A DNA stretch of 62,273 nucleotides, taken from Candidatus Methanoflexus mossambicus. GTDB taxonomy: Archaea; Methanobacteriota; Methanobacteria; Methanobacteriales; Methanobacteriaceae. Position numbers and translations under genes: made by a program. The DNA lies in assembly GCA_031261915.1 (NCBI GenBank), contig JAISIT010000128.1, forward strand, positions 1 through 62,273, in the 5' to 3' direction. The notes under the pieces were generated by a model. That model did no database searches. It was not told where the DNA came from and saw only the letters and a list, made by a program, of their open reading frames with translations. Below are positions 54,124 to 61,416 of the stretch, piece after piece. Each line of letters opens with the position of its first letter. Position 1 is the first letter of the stretch.

Positions 54124-54477
54124 TTAATCTTTTAAATATTTTTTAATTTCTTTTATTGTGTAATTTAAATCTTTTTTATTTACACCTTTAATTAAATCAA
54201 ATGATATTGACAAAAAAATTGAATCATTAACATCTCTTTCAGTAAAAAATGATTCATTTCCATATTTATCTATTAAATAATTTTCAATTTTTAATGCTAT
54301 TTCTTCTGGAAGTGGTGCTGAATTAAATGTTTTTATAGTTGTTCCATTTATTATATTTGTTTCTAATTCTCCATAATAATATTCTTGATCATTATTTTTG
54401 TCATATAAAAGTTGAAAATAATATTCTTGATTTTCATCAAAAACATGACAAAGTTTATTAGTTATTTTATAATTCAT
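54124..54477 (-). CDS. Paralogue A of a duplicated family (117 aa)
   Basis: The protein has 117 aa. MNYKITNKLCHVFDENQEYY, YYYGELETNIINGTTIKTF and the helical C-terminus align along the full length with the protein at 54832-55188. It is a member of a small two-copy family in this phage. The beta strands are followed by helices. The function is unknown. Confidence 0.6.
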   Translation of the reverse strand: MNYKITNKLCHVFDENQEYYFQLLYDKNNDQEYYYGELETNIINGTTIKTFNSAPLPEEIALKIENYLIDKYGNESFFTERDVNDSIFLSISFDLIKGVNKKDLNYTIKEIKKYLKD

Positions 54478-54479
54478 AA

Positions 54480-54845
54480 TTATTCAATATTATATTCATC
54501 TTTTATTTTTTGTTTTAATTCTTCAAAAATAATTTCATTTTCAATACCATGTTCAATAATATCTTTTTCATATAAATAATTAAGAAAACTACTATAATTA
54601 TCAAAATAATATAAATTATTAAGAAAATCAATCATTATTTGTTCGTCTGAATTTCTTAAATTATTAAAGTTATTTGATAATTCATCTAATGAATCTTGAA
54701 TATATGAAATTATATCATCATCATTTACATTTTGATAAATTTCTTCTGTTTTGCCAATTTTATTAAATTCATCAACTTTTTGTTGTAATTCATTTATAAA
54801 ATCTTTTGTATCATTTATAAATTGTTTTATATCATATATTGTCAT
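54480..54845 (-). CDS. Acidic helical protein between paralogues (121 aa)
   Basis: The protein has 121 aa, acidic and helical (IKQFINDTKDFINELQQKVDEF; YLYEKDIIEHGIENEIIFEELKQK). It lies between the two paralogues and overlaps the upstream one by 14 bases. No family was recognised. Confidence 0.45.
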   Translation of the reverse strand: MTIYDIKQFINDTKDFINELQQKVDEFNKIGKTEEIYQNVNDDDIISYIQDSLDELSNNFNNLRNSDEQIMIDFLNNLYYFDNYSSFLNYLYEKDIIEHGIENEIIFEELKQKIKDEYNIE

Positions 54846-55188
54846 AATATTTGTTTAATTGATTAATTACAAATTTTAAATCTTCTTCATTAAAATTATT
54901 ATTTAATTTAAATCTTACATTAAATAAAATTTTACTATTTTGTTCTTTACATTTTATTCTTCCACCAATTTTAAATTTTTCAGATAATTCATTAATTATT
55001 TTTTCTGCATTAAAATTTGAAATATAACATGATTCAAATATTACTTGTTTTTTATTACAAATTATATGAGTTTCTAAAGAACCATAATATTTTTTATAAT
55101 CATCATTTATACCATATATATATTGCATATAATATTCTTCATGTTTATTTTTAAAATTATGAAATTTAAATGTTTTTCTATATTGTAT
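54832..55188 (-). CDS. Paralogue B with apparent ATA start (118 aa)
   Basis: Alignment with paralogue A continues 20 residues upstream of the first ATG (55128): IQYRKTFKFHNFKNKHEEYYM lines up without gaps with MNYKITNKLCHVFDENQEYYF. The first aligned codon is ATA at 55188-55186, two codons after the TAA of the upstream gene. So ATA may be a real start, or the ATG was lost and a shorter product from 55128 is made. Conserved YYGSLETHIIC and the helical end confirm paralogy. Confidence 0.55.
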   Translation of the reverse strand: MQYRKTFKFHNFKNKHEEYYMQYIYGINDDYKKYYGSLETHIICNKKQVIFESCYISNFNAEKIINELSEKFKIGGRIKCKEQNSKILFNVRFKLNNNFNEEDLKFVINQLNKYYDNI

Positions 55189-55191
55189 ATC

Positions 55192-55347
55192 TTAATTATT
55201 GTTTTTTTTATTAATATTATAAATAATAGAATACAAATGATCTTTCATTTTATCAATTATATAATTATATTTTTTATTTAATAATACAAAAAATATAATA
55301 TTCATTATAAATATTAATATTATTAATGTTAATGTTAATTCTTGCAT
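55192..55347 (-). CDS. Small membrane protein (51 aa)
   Basis: ATG 55347 to TAA 55192. LTLTLIILIFIMNIIFFVLL (residues 4-23) is one membrane helix, followed by a basic amphipathic tail with KKYNYIIDKMKDHLYS. It is too short to be noticed by length filters but fills a gap without other genes. The role is unknown. Confidence 0.5.
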   Translation of the reverse strand: MQELTLTLIILIFIMNIIFFVLLNKKYNYIIDKMKDHLYSIIYNINKKNNN

Positions 55348-55350
55348 ATT

Positions 55351-55770
55351 TTATTCTTTTATTAATAAATTTATATATCTTAAAATTTCATTTAAATTAT
55401 TATTATATTCTTTGTGTGTCTGAATATAATAAAAATTTAAAATTAAATTTAATATTTGTGTTTCAAAATTACTTAAATTATTATAATCTAACAAAATATC
55501 ATATATCATAATATTTTGTTCATCACCACTTCTAATTCTAAGTTTATGATTTAAAAATGATGAATTTATTTTTAATATTTCATAACTTTTTTCAATATAA
55601 TGTCTAATTTTTTTATAATCTTCTTGTTTATCATTTTTTTTTCTTAAAAGATATTTTAACATATTTCCTTCAAAAAAATTAAGTCTATAATAAACTATTA
55701 TATCCCAAATTTGAAATTTATGTTTTGAATAATCAGAATTTCCGATATTATAATTATTTATTTCTTTCAT
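55351..55770 (-). CDS. Hypothetical helical protein (139 aa)
   Basis: The protein has 139 aa, mostly helices (MLKYLLRKKNDKQEDYKKIRHYIEK; NLSNFETQILNLILNFYYIQ). The start NNYNIGNSDYSKHKFQIWDII is mildly reminiscent of phage DUF3310-like proteins (nucleotide kinase annotated; YKxGxIExIxxI...GNxxKYLxR): 'KFQIWDIIVYYRLNFFEGNMLKYLLR' fits that order well. I therefore suggest a DUF3310-like protein, with a C-terminal extension. Confidence 0.5.
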   Translation of the reverse strand: MKEINNYNIGNSDYSKHKFQIWDIIVYYRLNFFEGNMLKYLLRKKNDKQEDYKKIRHYIEKSYEILKINSSFLNHKLRIRSGDEQNIMIYDILLDYNNLSNFETQILNLILNFYYIQTHKEYNNNLNEILRYINLLIKE

Positions 55771-55775
55771 TTTTA

Positions 55776-55967
55776 TTATATTTTTTCTATACTTCTAACA
55801 CCATATAAAAGATACATTTCAGATTCATCTTCATATTCTTTATACAATTTTATTAATTTGTTTGTATAAGGAGAAAATTTTCTTTTTAAAGTTCTATTAT
55901 TATTAAAAATAACCCGGACCATTTGTCCGGGTATTAAATTTAAGTTATTTAATTCTTCTATTGTCAT
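55776..55967 (-). CDS. Small SH3-like paralogue (63 aa)
   Basis: The protein has 63 aa: MTIEELNNLNLIPGQMVRVIF then NTLIKLYKEY-like strands and LLYGVRSIEKI. It shares frame and ends with the 38612, 61417 and possibly 34074 proteins. It is probably a compact beta barrel. The function is unknown. Confidence 0.5.
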   Translation of the reverse strand: MTIEELNNLNLIPGQMVRVIFNNNRTLKRKFSPYTNKLIKLYKEYEDESEMYLLYGVRSIEKI

Positions 55968-55970
55968 TTT

Positions 55971-56513
55971 TTAAAATTCGTAAACTGCTTTTAAATATCT
56001 CAATATTTTATCTAATCCCTTTTCTTTGCATTCCCAATGCCAATCCTTAACAAGTTCGTAGTAATAATACGCTCCACAATATTCTCCAATTTTGTCTTTG
56101 TATGACAGTTGTATATTTGGATCTTTTTCTATTTTAAAGTTGTTGAGGTGTCTATTTTCAGATAATTTAATACCTAAAATTTGCATCAATTTATGTAATT
56201 TTGAAGATAATCGGCTATTGAATTGTTTAATAAATTCTTTCTTTTTGTCTTCTTCTGATAGTGGGACTTTATTATTCCACTTTACATATCCGTTTGAATC
56301 GTAACAATATTGCCCATCACAATCTCCAATTGAGAAATAACAATTTTCAGGAACATTGTTATCTTTTAAATATTTATTTAATTCATACGGGTTAATATCG
56401 TCAATATATAATTGAGATGTTTCTGTTTTTGTAAGACGTTTTACATATTCAAGTATCTCTATTTCTAATTCAGATATAATTTTCTTAATTAATTCTATTA
56501 CTTGTTCTTCCAT
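55971..56513 (-). CDS. Hypothetical protein, less AT-rich (180 aa)
   Basis: The protein has 180 aa. A long helical N-terminus, then LKDNNVPENCYFSIGDCDGQYCYDSNGYVKW with a Gly/Asp/Cys-rich hairpin, a charged helix, and a C-terminal YKDKIGEYCGAYYYYELVKDWHW. Codons are less AT-biased than its neighbours, so it may be a recent arrival. No family was recognised. Confidence 0.45.
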   Translation of the reverse strand: MEEQVIELIKKIISELEIEILEYVKRLTKTETSQLYIDDINPYELNKYLKDNNVPENCYFSIGDCDGQYCYDSNGYVKWNNKVPLSEEDKKKEFIKQFNSRLSSKLHKLMQILGIKLSENRHLNNFKIEKDPNIQLSYKDKIGEYCGAYYYYELVKDWHWECKEKGLDKILRYLKAVYEF

Positions 56514-56514
56514 A

Positions 56515-56832
56515 TTAATTTTTTGAAATTTTATTGTATTTATATTTATTTATTTTGTTTTTATCAATTTTGTAAATACCAAAATAAACATCATAACATT
56601 TATTATTTTCATCAATACTGATTTTTTCATAATAAATATTAGCAGCAATTTCTTTTTGTAAATTCATTGCTAAACAGATTGGAATTTCTCCACCTTTTTT
56701 ACTATAAGGAATTTTTACTCTTTTATAAAATAAATTAATATTTTTTTTATTATAATTAGTAAATATTAAACTAATACATATACCTATTATTACACTCAAT
56801 AGGCATAAAATTAAAACTATAAATGTGTTCAT
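56515..56832 (-). CDS. Membrane-anchored hypothetical protein (105 aa)
   Basis: The protein has 105 aa. Residues 3-25 form one membrane helix (TFIVLILCLLSVIIGICISLIF). A basic region follows (NYNKKNINLFYKRVKIPYSKKGG) and a small beta-rich part (CYDVYFGIYKIDKNKI). The anchor with positive inside residues suggests the C-terminal domain is cytoplasmic. The function is unknown. Confidence 0.5.
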   Translation of the reverse strand: MNTFIVLILCLLSVIIGICISLIFTNYNKKNINLFYKRVKIPYSKKGGEIPICLAMNLQKEIAANIYYEKISIDENNKCYDVYFGIYKIDKNKINKYKYNKISKN

Positions 56833-56837
56833 AATTA

Positions 56838-57560
56838 TTAAGATTTTACAAATATAATATAATTATCAAATGAATCTAAATCTATTCTATATGGTTTTTT
56901 GGTTTTTTCCCAAAAATCATTTAATATATTTGAAACTTCTATTAATTCTATATCTCTATTTATAATAGTTTTTATTAGTATTTTTGTATCTTTATTTTTA
57001 TATTTTTCATCAATAAAATTATTAAAGAAGTCGTCAAAATTATTTGTATTACCATATTCACATGGGAAAATTTCAATTTTTTGTTTAAATTGATAATGTG
57101 TTTCAATATTATATTCATTTAAAAAATCTGTAATTGTTTCAATATCATATTTATCATTTAATTCAGATAATATAAAATATTTTTTTATTAATAAATTACT
57201 TAAATGATTATAGTTAGTTCCATATTCATCATCTAACATTAAATAGTATTTATCAAGTTTAATTAATTCATTTCTATTATTTACTTTTAAATAAGAATTA
57301 ATAAAATTTATTTTTTCATTAATAGGAAATAATTTATATGATTCTAATATATTATTTTCTACTTCATTTTCAAATAATAATTCTAAATGATCATTTAAAT
57401 TTACACAGAAAACATAGCATTCTTCAAATTCTTCATTAGAATTAATTTTGTATAGTTGTAAAAAATCTGCTAAATCATTAATATTTTTTATATCATTTAA
57501 CCAATTTGTTTTTATTTCTTCTGCAACTTTTAAATAATGTTGCATATTTTGTATTGTCAT
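56838..57560 (-). CDS. Acidic hypothetical protein (240 aa)
   Basis: The protein has 240 aa, acidic, alpha-helical and Asn-rich. The segment YDIETITDFLNEYNIETHYQFKQKIEIF followed by FDDFFNNFID is loosely similar in order to the 222-aa protein at 52232. It could be a DNA-mimic or host-directed early protein, but no family was recognised. Confidence 0.4.
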   Translation of the reverse strand: MTIQNMQHYLKVAEEIKTNWLNDIKNINDLADFLQLYKINSNEEFEECYVFCVNLNDHLELLFENEVENNILESYKLFPINEKINFINSYLKVNNRNELIKLDKYYLMLDDEYGTNYNHLSNLLIKKYFILSELNDKYDIETITDFLNEYNIETHYQFKQKIEIFPCEYGNTNNFDDFFNNFIDEKYKNKDTKILIKTIINRDIELIEVSNILNDFWEKTKKPYRIDLDSFDNYIIFVKS

Positions 57561-57572
57561 ATTATTAATTTT

Positions 57573-57941
57573 TTATTTGTAACTTATAACTGAATGAACT
57601 AAAATAGGTTTGTATCTAAAATAAATACTAAAGAAATATTTTCTATCTAATAATATTCCTTTTTTTAATAGTATAGGAGAATTTAAATTTGGTATCACTG
57701 CATATTGTTTTGATGATACTACTTCTTTTTCTTTTAATTCAGAAGGAATAAGCCAATGTATATCCTGATATAGCTCACTTCTAATTTTCTTTAAATAATA
57801 TCTAATGTCTTTAGCTAAAATCTCAACCTGTAACTTTTCTCCAAGCTCTTCTTCTGTTTCAAAATCATACCCATACATATTAGGATATGAGAAATTCGGT
57901 ATGGGAGTATTAGGATCTACATATTCTTTTTCTATAACCAT
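57573..57941 (-). CDS. Hypothetical protein, less AT-rich (122 aa)
   Basis: The protein has 122 aa: EYVDPNTPIPNFSYPNMYGYDF, a charged helix EEELGEKLQVEILAKDIRYY, then beta strands KYFFSIYFRYKPILVHSVI. No family was recognised. Composition is richer in G and C than its neighbours. It overlaps the upstream 44-aa gene by 32 bases. Confidence 0.45.
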   Translation of the reverse strand: MVIEKEYVDPNTPIPNFSYPNMYGYDFETEEELGEKLQVEILAKDIRYYLKKIRSELYQDIHWLIPSELKEKEVVSSKQYAVIPNLNSPILLKKGILLDRKYFFSIYFRYKPILVHSVISYK

Positions 57942-58044
57942 AATAATTATCTGATGTTATATCATTATACCTTTTCCTTGTTTCATCAAAAATCTTTTTA
58001 AGTGTGTTATAACTTTTACTATTTATTTCTACAAAAATTTTCAT
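57910..58044 (-). CDS. Tiny basic protein (44 aa)
   Basis: ATG 58044 to TAA 57910. MKIFVEINSKSYNTLKKIFD then ETRKRYNDITSD and an Arg-rich end RKRICRS. It is the first gene after the hairpin at 58114-58147. The chosen ATG is the only one in the 115-base leader region. It might be a remnant or a small regulatory protein. Confidence 0.4.
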   Translation of the reverse strand: MKIFVEINSKSYNTLKKIFDETRKRYNDITSDNYYGYRKRICRS

Positions 58045-58113
58045 AATATTAATTTTTTATTATATCTTTTTTACATTCTATTGTTATAATAGATTTATTA
58101 AATTTTAAAATAT

Positions 58114-58147
58114 AAGAGAGAAACATATTAAAACACATTTCTCTCTT
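58114..58147 (-). terminator. Hairpin after the SPFH gene
   Basis: AAGAGAGAAA (58114-58123) pairs perfectly with TTTCTCTCTT (58138-58147). It follows the SPFH gene on the minus strand and is succeeded by ATATTTTAAAATTT, a weak T-tract. Likely terminator or attenuator. Confidence 0.65.
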
Positions 58148-58159
58148 AAAATTAATTAT

Positions 58160-59143
58160 CTATTTTGACAAATTTAATATCAAACCTTTACCATCTGAAG
58201 TTACTTGTGGTAAAGTACCATCCCATTTATTTATCCATTCTAAGGATATAATCTGTGGGTTGTTGGTTGCAGCTTGCCCTTTTATTTTAAGGGCTTCAGC
58301 TTCTGCCTCTGCATTTAAAATAGTAATCTTTTTATTGATGTCTGCCTGTATCTCTTTTTCCTTTAGCTGTTTTGTTACTTCTGCTAAAGTTAAGACCTTT
58401 TGTTCCTCATATTTTTTTTGTTTTATTTCTTTTTCATAACCCTCATCATAATAAACTTCTCTTATGTCTATTTGATCTAATATAAGGTGAAAAGCTGAAA
58501 TATCTTGTTTCATTTTAGCTAATACTTCATCTTGTATAGCCTGTCTTTTATTTGAATAGACCTCTATTGGATTATATTTAGAAACCGTTAAAGCTAATGC
58601 TGATTTTAATTTAGCTTTGATAACATTTTCTTCCAACCAATAGAATCTTCCCTTATCTGCTCCGTCTTGTTCTGATACATTATCATATATCCACCAAGAA
58701 TATTCAGGGTTTATTCTCCAAGTTGCAGAAATATCAAATCCCATTCTCATACCATCAATGGTCGGAGCCCAGATTTCAGGAGCTTGTACAGCTTCTTGTG
58801 ATTCTTTGCTTTTTGAAGAGATATTTACTTTCTTTCTTGCACAAGTATATACCTGTGCTGTTTTGTCCATATTATAAACCTTGTAGATAGGTAATATAAA
58901 ATGCCATCCTGTTTTATAAGAGGATTTCTTTACCCCACTCGGTTTTACTACAACCCCTGTAACTTGAGGGGGTATGATAGTTAGGAACATTGACCCTACA
59001 AACAGGATTAGTCCTATAATTAGGATAAAAATGTTATTTGATACTTTCTTTCTTGTACCAAACATATCAAATTTATTATTTAAGTATATTGCTAACCAAT
59101 ATACTATGGCTAATATGCCAATAATGATAAAAAATGCTTTCAT
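58160..59143 (-). CDS. SPFH/prohibitin-family membrane protein
   Basis: The protein has 327 aa. Two hydrophobic helices (about 4-21 and 36-57) are followed by an SPFH (band 7) domain: TGVVVKPSGVKKSSYKTGWHFILPIYKVY, DISATWRINPEY, LKSALALTVSKYNPIEVYSNKRQAI and the helical IKQKKYEEQKVLTLAEVTKQLKEKEIQADINKK, with EAEAEALKIKGQAA at the C-terminus. These proteins form large membrane rings or cages and bind proteases. In a phage it may counter host membrane proteases, shape the membrane or inhibit superinfection. Clearly less AT-rich than the surrounding genes, a sign of transfer. Confidence 0.85.
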   Translation of the reverse strand: MKAFFIIIGILAIVYWLAIYLNNKFDMFGTRKKVSNNIFILIIGLILFVGSMFLTIIPPQVTGVVVKPSGVKKSSYKTGWHFILPIYKVYNMDKTAQVYTCARKKVNISSKSKESQEAVQAPEIWAPTIDGMRMGFDISATWRINPEYSWWIYDNVSEQDGADKGRFYWLEENVIKAKLKSALALTVSKYNPIEVYSNKRQAIQDEVLAKMKQDISAFHLILDQIDIREVYYDEGYEKEIKQKKYEEQKVLTLAEVTKQLKEKEIQADINKKITILNAEAEAEALKIKGQAATNNPQIISLEWINKWDGTLPQVTSDGKGLILNLSK

Positions 59144-59183
59144 TTCTTTTCTTGTTTTAAATTAATTATTATTTTATTTATTA

Positions 59184-60128
59184 TTATAAATTAAAAAATT
59201 CACAAAAAGTTTCATTTCCATAGTTGCCTTTTGTTCTTTCAGCAACTTCAAAAATATTCATAGTTTTAGGAAGCTCTCCTTGACTATCAAGGAATGTTTC
59301 ACAACCTAAACTACAAGCTCCTGTAATAATACGATACATTATTACAAGTTCTTCTACTTTGTATTTTTTATTTTTATCAATATTTTTATATTGTTGCTTG
59401 TCTTTATCAGACATTTTAAATATAATATCATTTACAGCTTCACGAATTGTTTTGCCATGTGATGTATAATTTTCATACTTACAAAGATAACCATATTTAG
59501 CTCCTTCAAGCATAAATATTTTATATATTTGTATGTATTTGTTATTATAAATAACTTTCTTTTCTTTTGATAATATTTCAGAAATTATTCCATCTGAAAA
59601 ATCATTAAAACGAGAATCTTTATAGACTTGTTCTAATGAACTATTTTCAATAACTTTATAATTTTTTATTTCTATATTAGGCAAAGTATTACCTATATAT
59701 AAATCTTTATTTAATATTAAACTTGTTAATTGATTATTGGAACAATCAAAAATATTACAAGTAAAGTTATCAGGGATAACTAAACTTGTTAATTGATTAT
59801 TATAACAATAAAAAATATTACAAGTAAAGTTATCAGGGATAACTAAACTTGTTAATTGATTATCGGAACAATCAAAAATATTACAAGTAAAGTTATCAGG
59901 GATAACTAAACTTGTTAATTGATTATTATAACAATTAAAAATATTACAAGTAAAGTTATCAGGGATAACTAAACTTGTTAATTGATTATTGGAACAATAA
60001 AAAATAATATTATTCCAAGTATTATCTTTTAAATATTGTAATGTTTGTCCTTCTTTATAAAATTTTAAGCAAAATTCTATAATTTCTTTACTACTATTAG
60101 TAGCTTTTATTAAATTTTCTAAATTCAT
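59184..60128 (-). CDS. LRR-repeat protein with conserved phage C-terminal domain
   Basis: I chose ATG 60128 (MNLENLIKATNSSKEII), two bases after the upstream stop; the longer frame from 60212 overlaps that gene. It has 314 aa. Residues 43-137 hold five leucine-rich units of 21 aa with the core NQLTSLVIPDNFTCNIF-x-C. The C-terminal 150 residues contain HGKTIREAVNDIIFKMSDKD, MYRIITGACSLGCETFL and ERTKGNYGNETFCEFF, a domain known to me from Bacteroidota phage proteins. The repeats suit binding to a partner protein. Confidence 0.65.
   Translation of the reverse strand: MNLENLIKATNSSKEIIEFCLKFYKEGQTLQYLKDNTWNNIIFYCSNNQLTSLVIPDNFTCNIFNCYNNQLTSLVIPDNFTCNIFDCSDNQLTSLVIPDNFTCNIFYCYNNQLTSLVIPDNFTCNIFDCSNNQLTSLILNKDLYIGNTLPNIEIKNYKVIENSSLEQVYKDSRFNDFSDGIISEILSKEKKVIYNNKYIQIYKIFMLEGAKYGYLCKYENYTSHGKTIREAVNDIIFKMSDKDKQQYKNIDKNKKYKVEELVIMYRIITGACSLGCETFLDSQGELPKTMNIFEVAERTKGNYGNETFCEFFNL
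59719..59998 (-). repeat. 63-bp tandem repeat (LRR units)
   Basis: Unit starts at 59719, 59782, 59845, 59908 and 59971, each exactly 63 bases apart. The inner copies are almost identical at the DNA level, which points to recent expansion or ongoing recombination. They encode the 21-residue leucine-rich units. Confidence 0.85.
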
Positions 60129-60130
60129 TT

Positions 60131-60559
60131 TTATATTAATATTTTTATTAAATCTTGAACTAAATAATATATTACAGCTCCACCTATTAACCCTAATCCA
60201 ACACCTATCCAATACATAATTGTAGGTGATAGTTGTTTCTTATTTTGAAGTCTTGTTATTTCTTTATGAATAAACCATCCTTTGCATACTTCTACCAAAC
60301 TAACATATACACTATAATAATAATCCTTCTTTAAATCAAAAATATAATTCTCCTTATCAGAAAATAATTCATGATGAATTGATTTTTTTATTTCGTAAAT
60401 AGTAATACATTTACAATCTTCTGCATCTAATATTCCTAATTTTATTTTACTTTTTGTACGTTGTATCATTAATAGACGTACTTTAGGATTATCTATGTCA
60501 GGCAATTCTTTGTTTAAAGATTCTTGCAAATCTGTTTGTAATTTGTTGTAAAAATTCAT
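60131..60559 (-). CDS. Membrane-anchored protein of unknown function (142 aa)
   Basis: The protein has 142 aa. The first 110 residues are soluble and basic/acidic mixed (MIQRTKSKIKLGILDAEDC...). A C-terminal membrane segment follows (IMYWIGVGLGLIGGAVIYYLVQDLI). It is thus a tail-anchored inner-membrane protein facing the cytoplasm. The next gene starts two bases downstream. No family was recognised. Confidence 0.5.
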   Translation of the reverse strand: MNFYNKLQTDLQESLNKELPDIDNPKVRLLMIQRTKSKIKLGILDAEDCKCITIYEIKKSIHHELFSDKENYIFDLKKDYYYSVYVSLVEVCKGWFIHKEITRLQNKKQLSPTIMYWIGVGLGLIGGAVIYYLVQDLIKILI

Positions 60560-60565
60560 AATTTT

Positions 60566-60865
60566 TTAATTACTTCCGTTTTTTTCCTCTATATAAATAA
60601 CTACTGCTCTATTTTCATAAACTATATAAAAAGTATCTATTTTTTCACTTGTTCTGGGTTGTAATTTTATTTGAGGATAATTTTCTTGTGGATACCAAAC
60701 AATATCTATTATTTCCATATCAGAAGGAATATAAATAATTTTAGTTTTTAAATCATCTATACTTAGATATTTTCTTTCATTTGTTCCATCTATATTATTA
60801 TTACAAGAAACAATAAATATAGATATTATAAATAAATATATTAAATTTTTTAATTGTGTTTTCAT
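60566..60865 (-). CDS. Small lipoprotein (99 aa)
   Basis: The protein has 99 aa. Signal MKTQLKNLIYLFIISIFIVSC ends in the lipobox IVSC with C21 as the lipid-modified residue. The mature part CNNNIDGTNERKYL is followed by a beta-rich domain (KIIYIPSDMEIIDIVWYPQ; TFYIVYENRAVVIYIEE). Expressed early and placed on the cell envelope, it could block superinfection or alter the host surface, as lipoproteins do in other phages. The function itself is inferred. Confidence 0.65.
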   Translation of the reverse strand: MKTQLKNLIYLFIISIFIVSCNNNIDGTNERKYLSIDDLKTKIIYIPSDMEIIDIVWYPQENYPQIKLQPRTSEKIDTFYIVYENRAVVIYIEEKNGSN

Positions 60866-60870
60866 GTATT

Positions 60871-60990
60871 TTAATTAAATATTGCTGTTATAAATAATAT
60901 TAATATAGCAATTACTATGCTATATGCTACTAAAGATATTTCAAAAGATCTATCTTTATTTTTCTTCTGATTGTGATTTTCGTTTTTCAT
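60871..60990 (-). CDS. Tiny membrane protein (39 aa)
   Basis: ATG 60990 to TAA 60871. MKNENHNQKKNKDRSFEISL is a hydrophilic basic head, and VAYSIVIAILILFITAIFN is a membrane helix at the C-terminus. It lies upstream of the lipoprotein gene by five bases, so the two may be made together. The role is unknown. Confidence 0.5.
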   Translation of the reverse strand: MKNENHNQKKNKDRSFEISLVAYSIVIAILILFITAIFN

Positions 60991-60995
60991 ATTAT

Positions 60996-61241
60996 TCATT
61001 GTTTATTATTTTTATCTATTTCAGTATTATAAAACACCCCATATTGAATTGTTGAGGTTTTATATTCATCCTGTGTAAATGTAGGATAATTATTGGTTGT
61101 AAATTTAGATGGTTTAATGCTTTCATAACAAGTTTTACAAGGATTATTTACACAATCCTCACATTGTAATCCATAACTACAATTTGGATTTAAACAATTG
61201 TAAGTACAAAACTCTTTATTTTTACATTGTTTTTTATTCAT
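60996..61241 (-). CDS. Cysteine-rich small protein (81 aa)
   Basis: The protein has 81 aa with ten Cys residues in the first 40: KQCKNKEFCTYNCLNPNCSYGLQCEDC then NNPCKTCYES. The spacing suggests a compact metal-binding knuckle fold. The rest is Thr/Tyr-rich and probably flexible. No family was recognised. The start overlaps the preceding TGA (ATGA). Confidence 0.5.
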   Translation of the reverse strand: MNKKQCKNKEFCTYNCLNPNCSYGLQCEDCVNNPCKTCYESIKPSKFTTNNYPTFTQDEYKTSTIQYGVFYNTEIDKNNKQ

Positions 61242-61411
61242 AATTCTTCTATTTTATAAACATCAACAAGCCTTTGTTCTTTTTCATTTAAAGGTAAATT
61301 ATTTATTATTTTATCTATGATTTCAAATATCTCTAAATATGCTTTTAGTTTTTTAATAAATTTATCTTTATTAGCATTAAGGAATAATTCTGTTTTCTCT
61401 ATATCATTCAT
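61238..61411 (-). CDS. Small helical protein (57 aa)
   Basis: ATG 61411 to TGA 61238. NDIEKTELFLNANKDKFIKKLKAYLEIFEIIDKII is one long helix or two, followed by NNLPLNEKEQRLVDVYK. It overlaps the next gene by four bases. The function is unknown. Confidence 0.5.
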   Translation of the reverse strand: MNDIEKTELFLNANKDKFIKKLKAYLEIFEIIDKIINNLPLNEKEQRLVDVYKIEEL

Positions 61412-61416
61412 AAATT

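Noticed and set aside
59719-59998. CRISPR-like spaced repeats
   Set aside because: The 63-base units are contiguous, in frame and coding (LRR), with no variable spacers.
59184-60212. Longer LRR protein starting at 60212
   Set aside because: The first 28 residues overlap the upstream gene in another frame; ATG 60128 is two bases after the upstream stop and gives a normal N-terminus.
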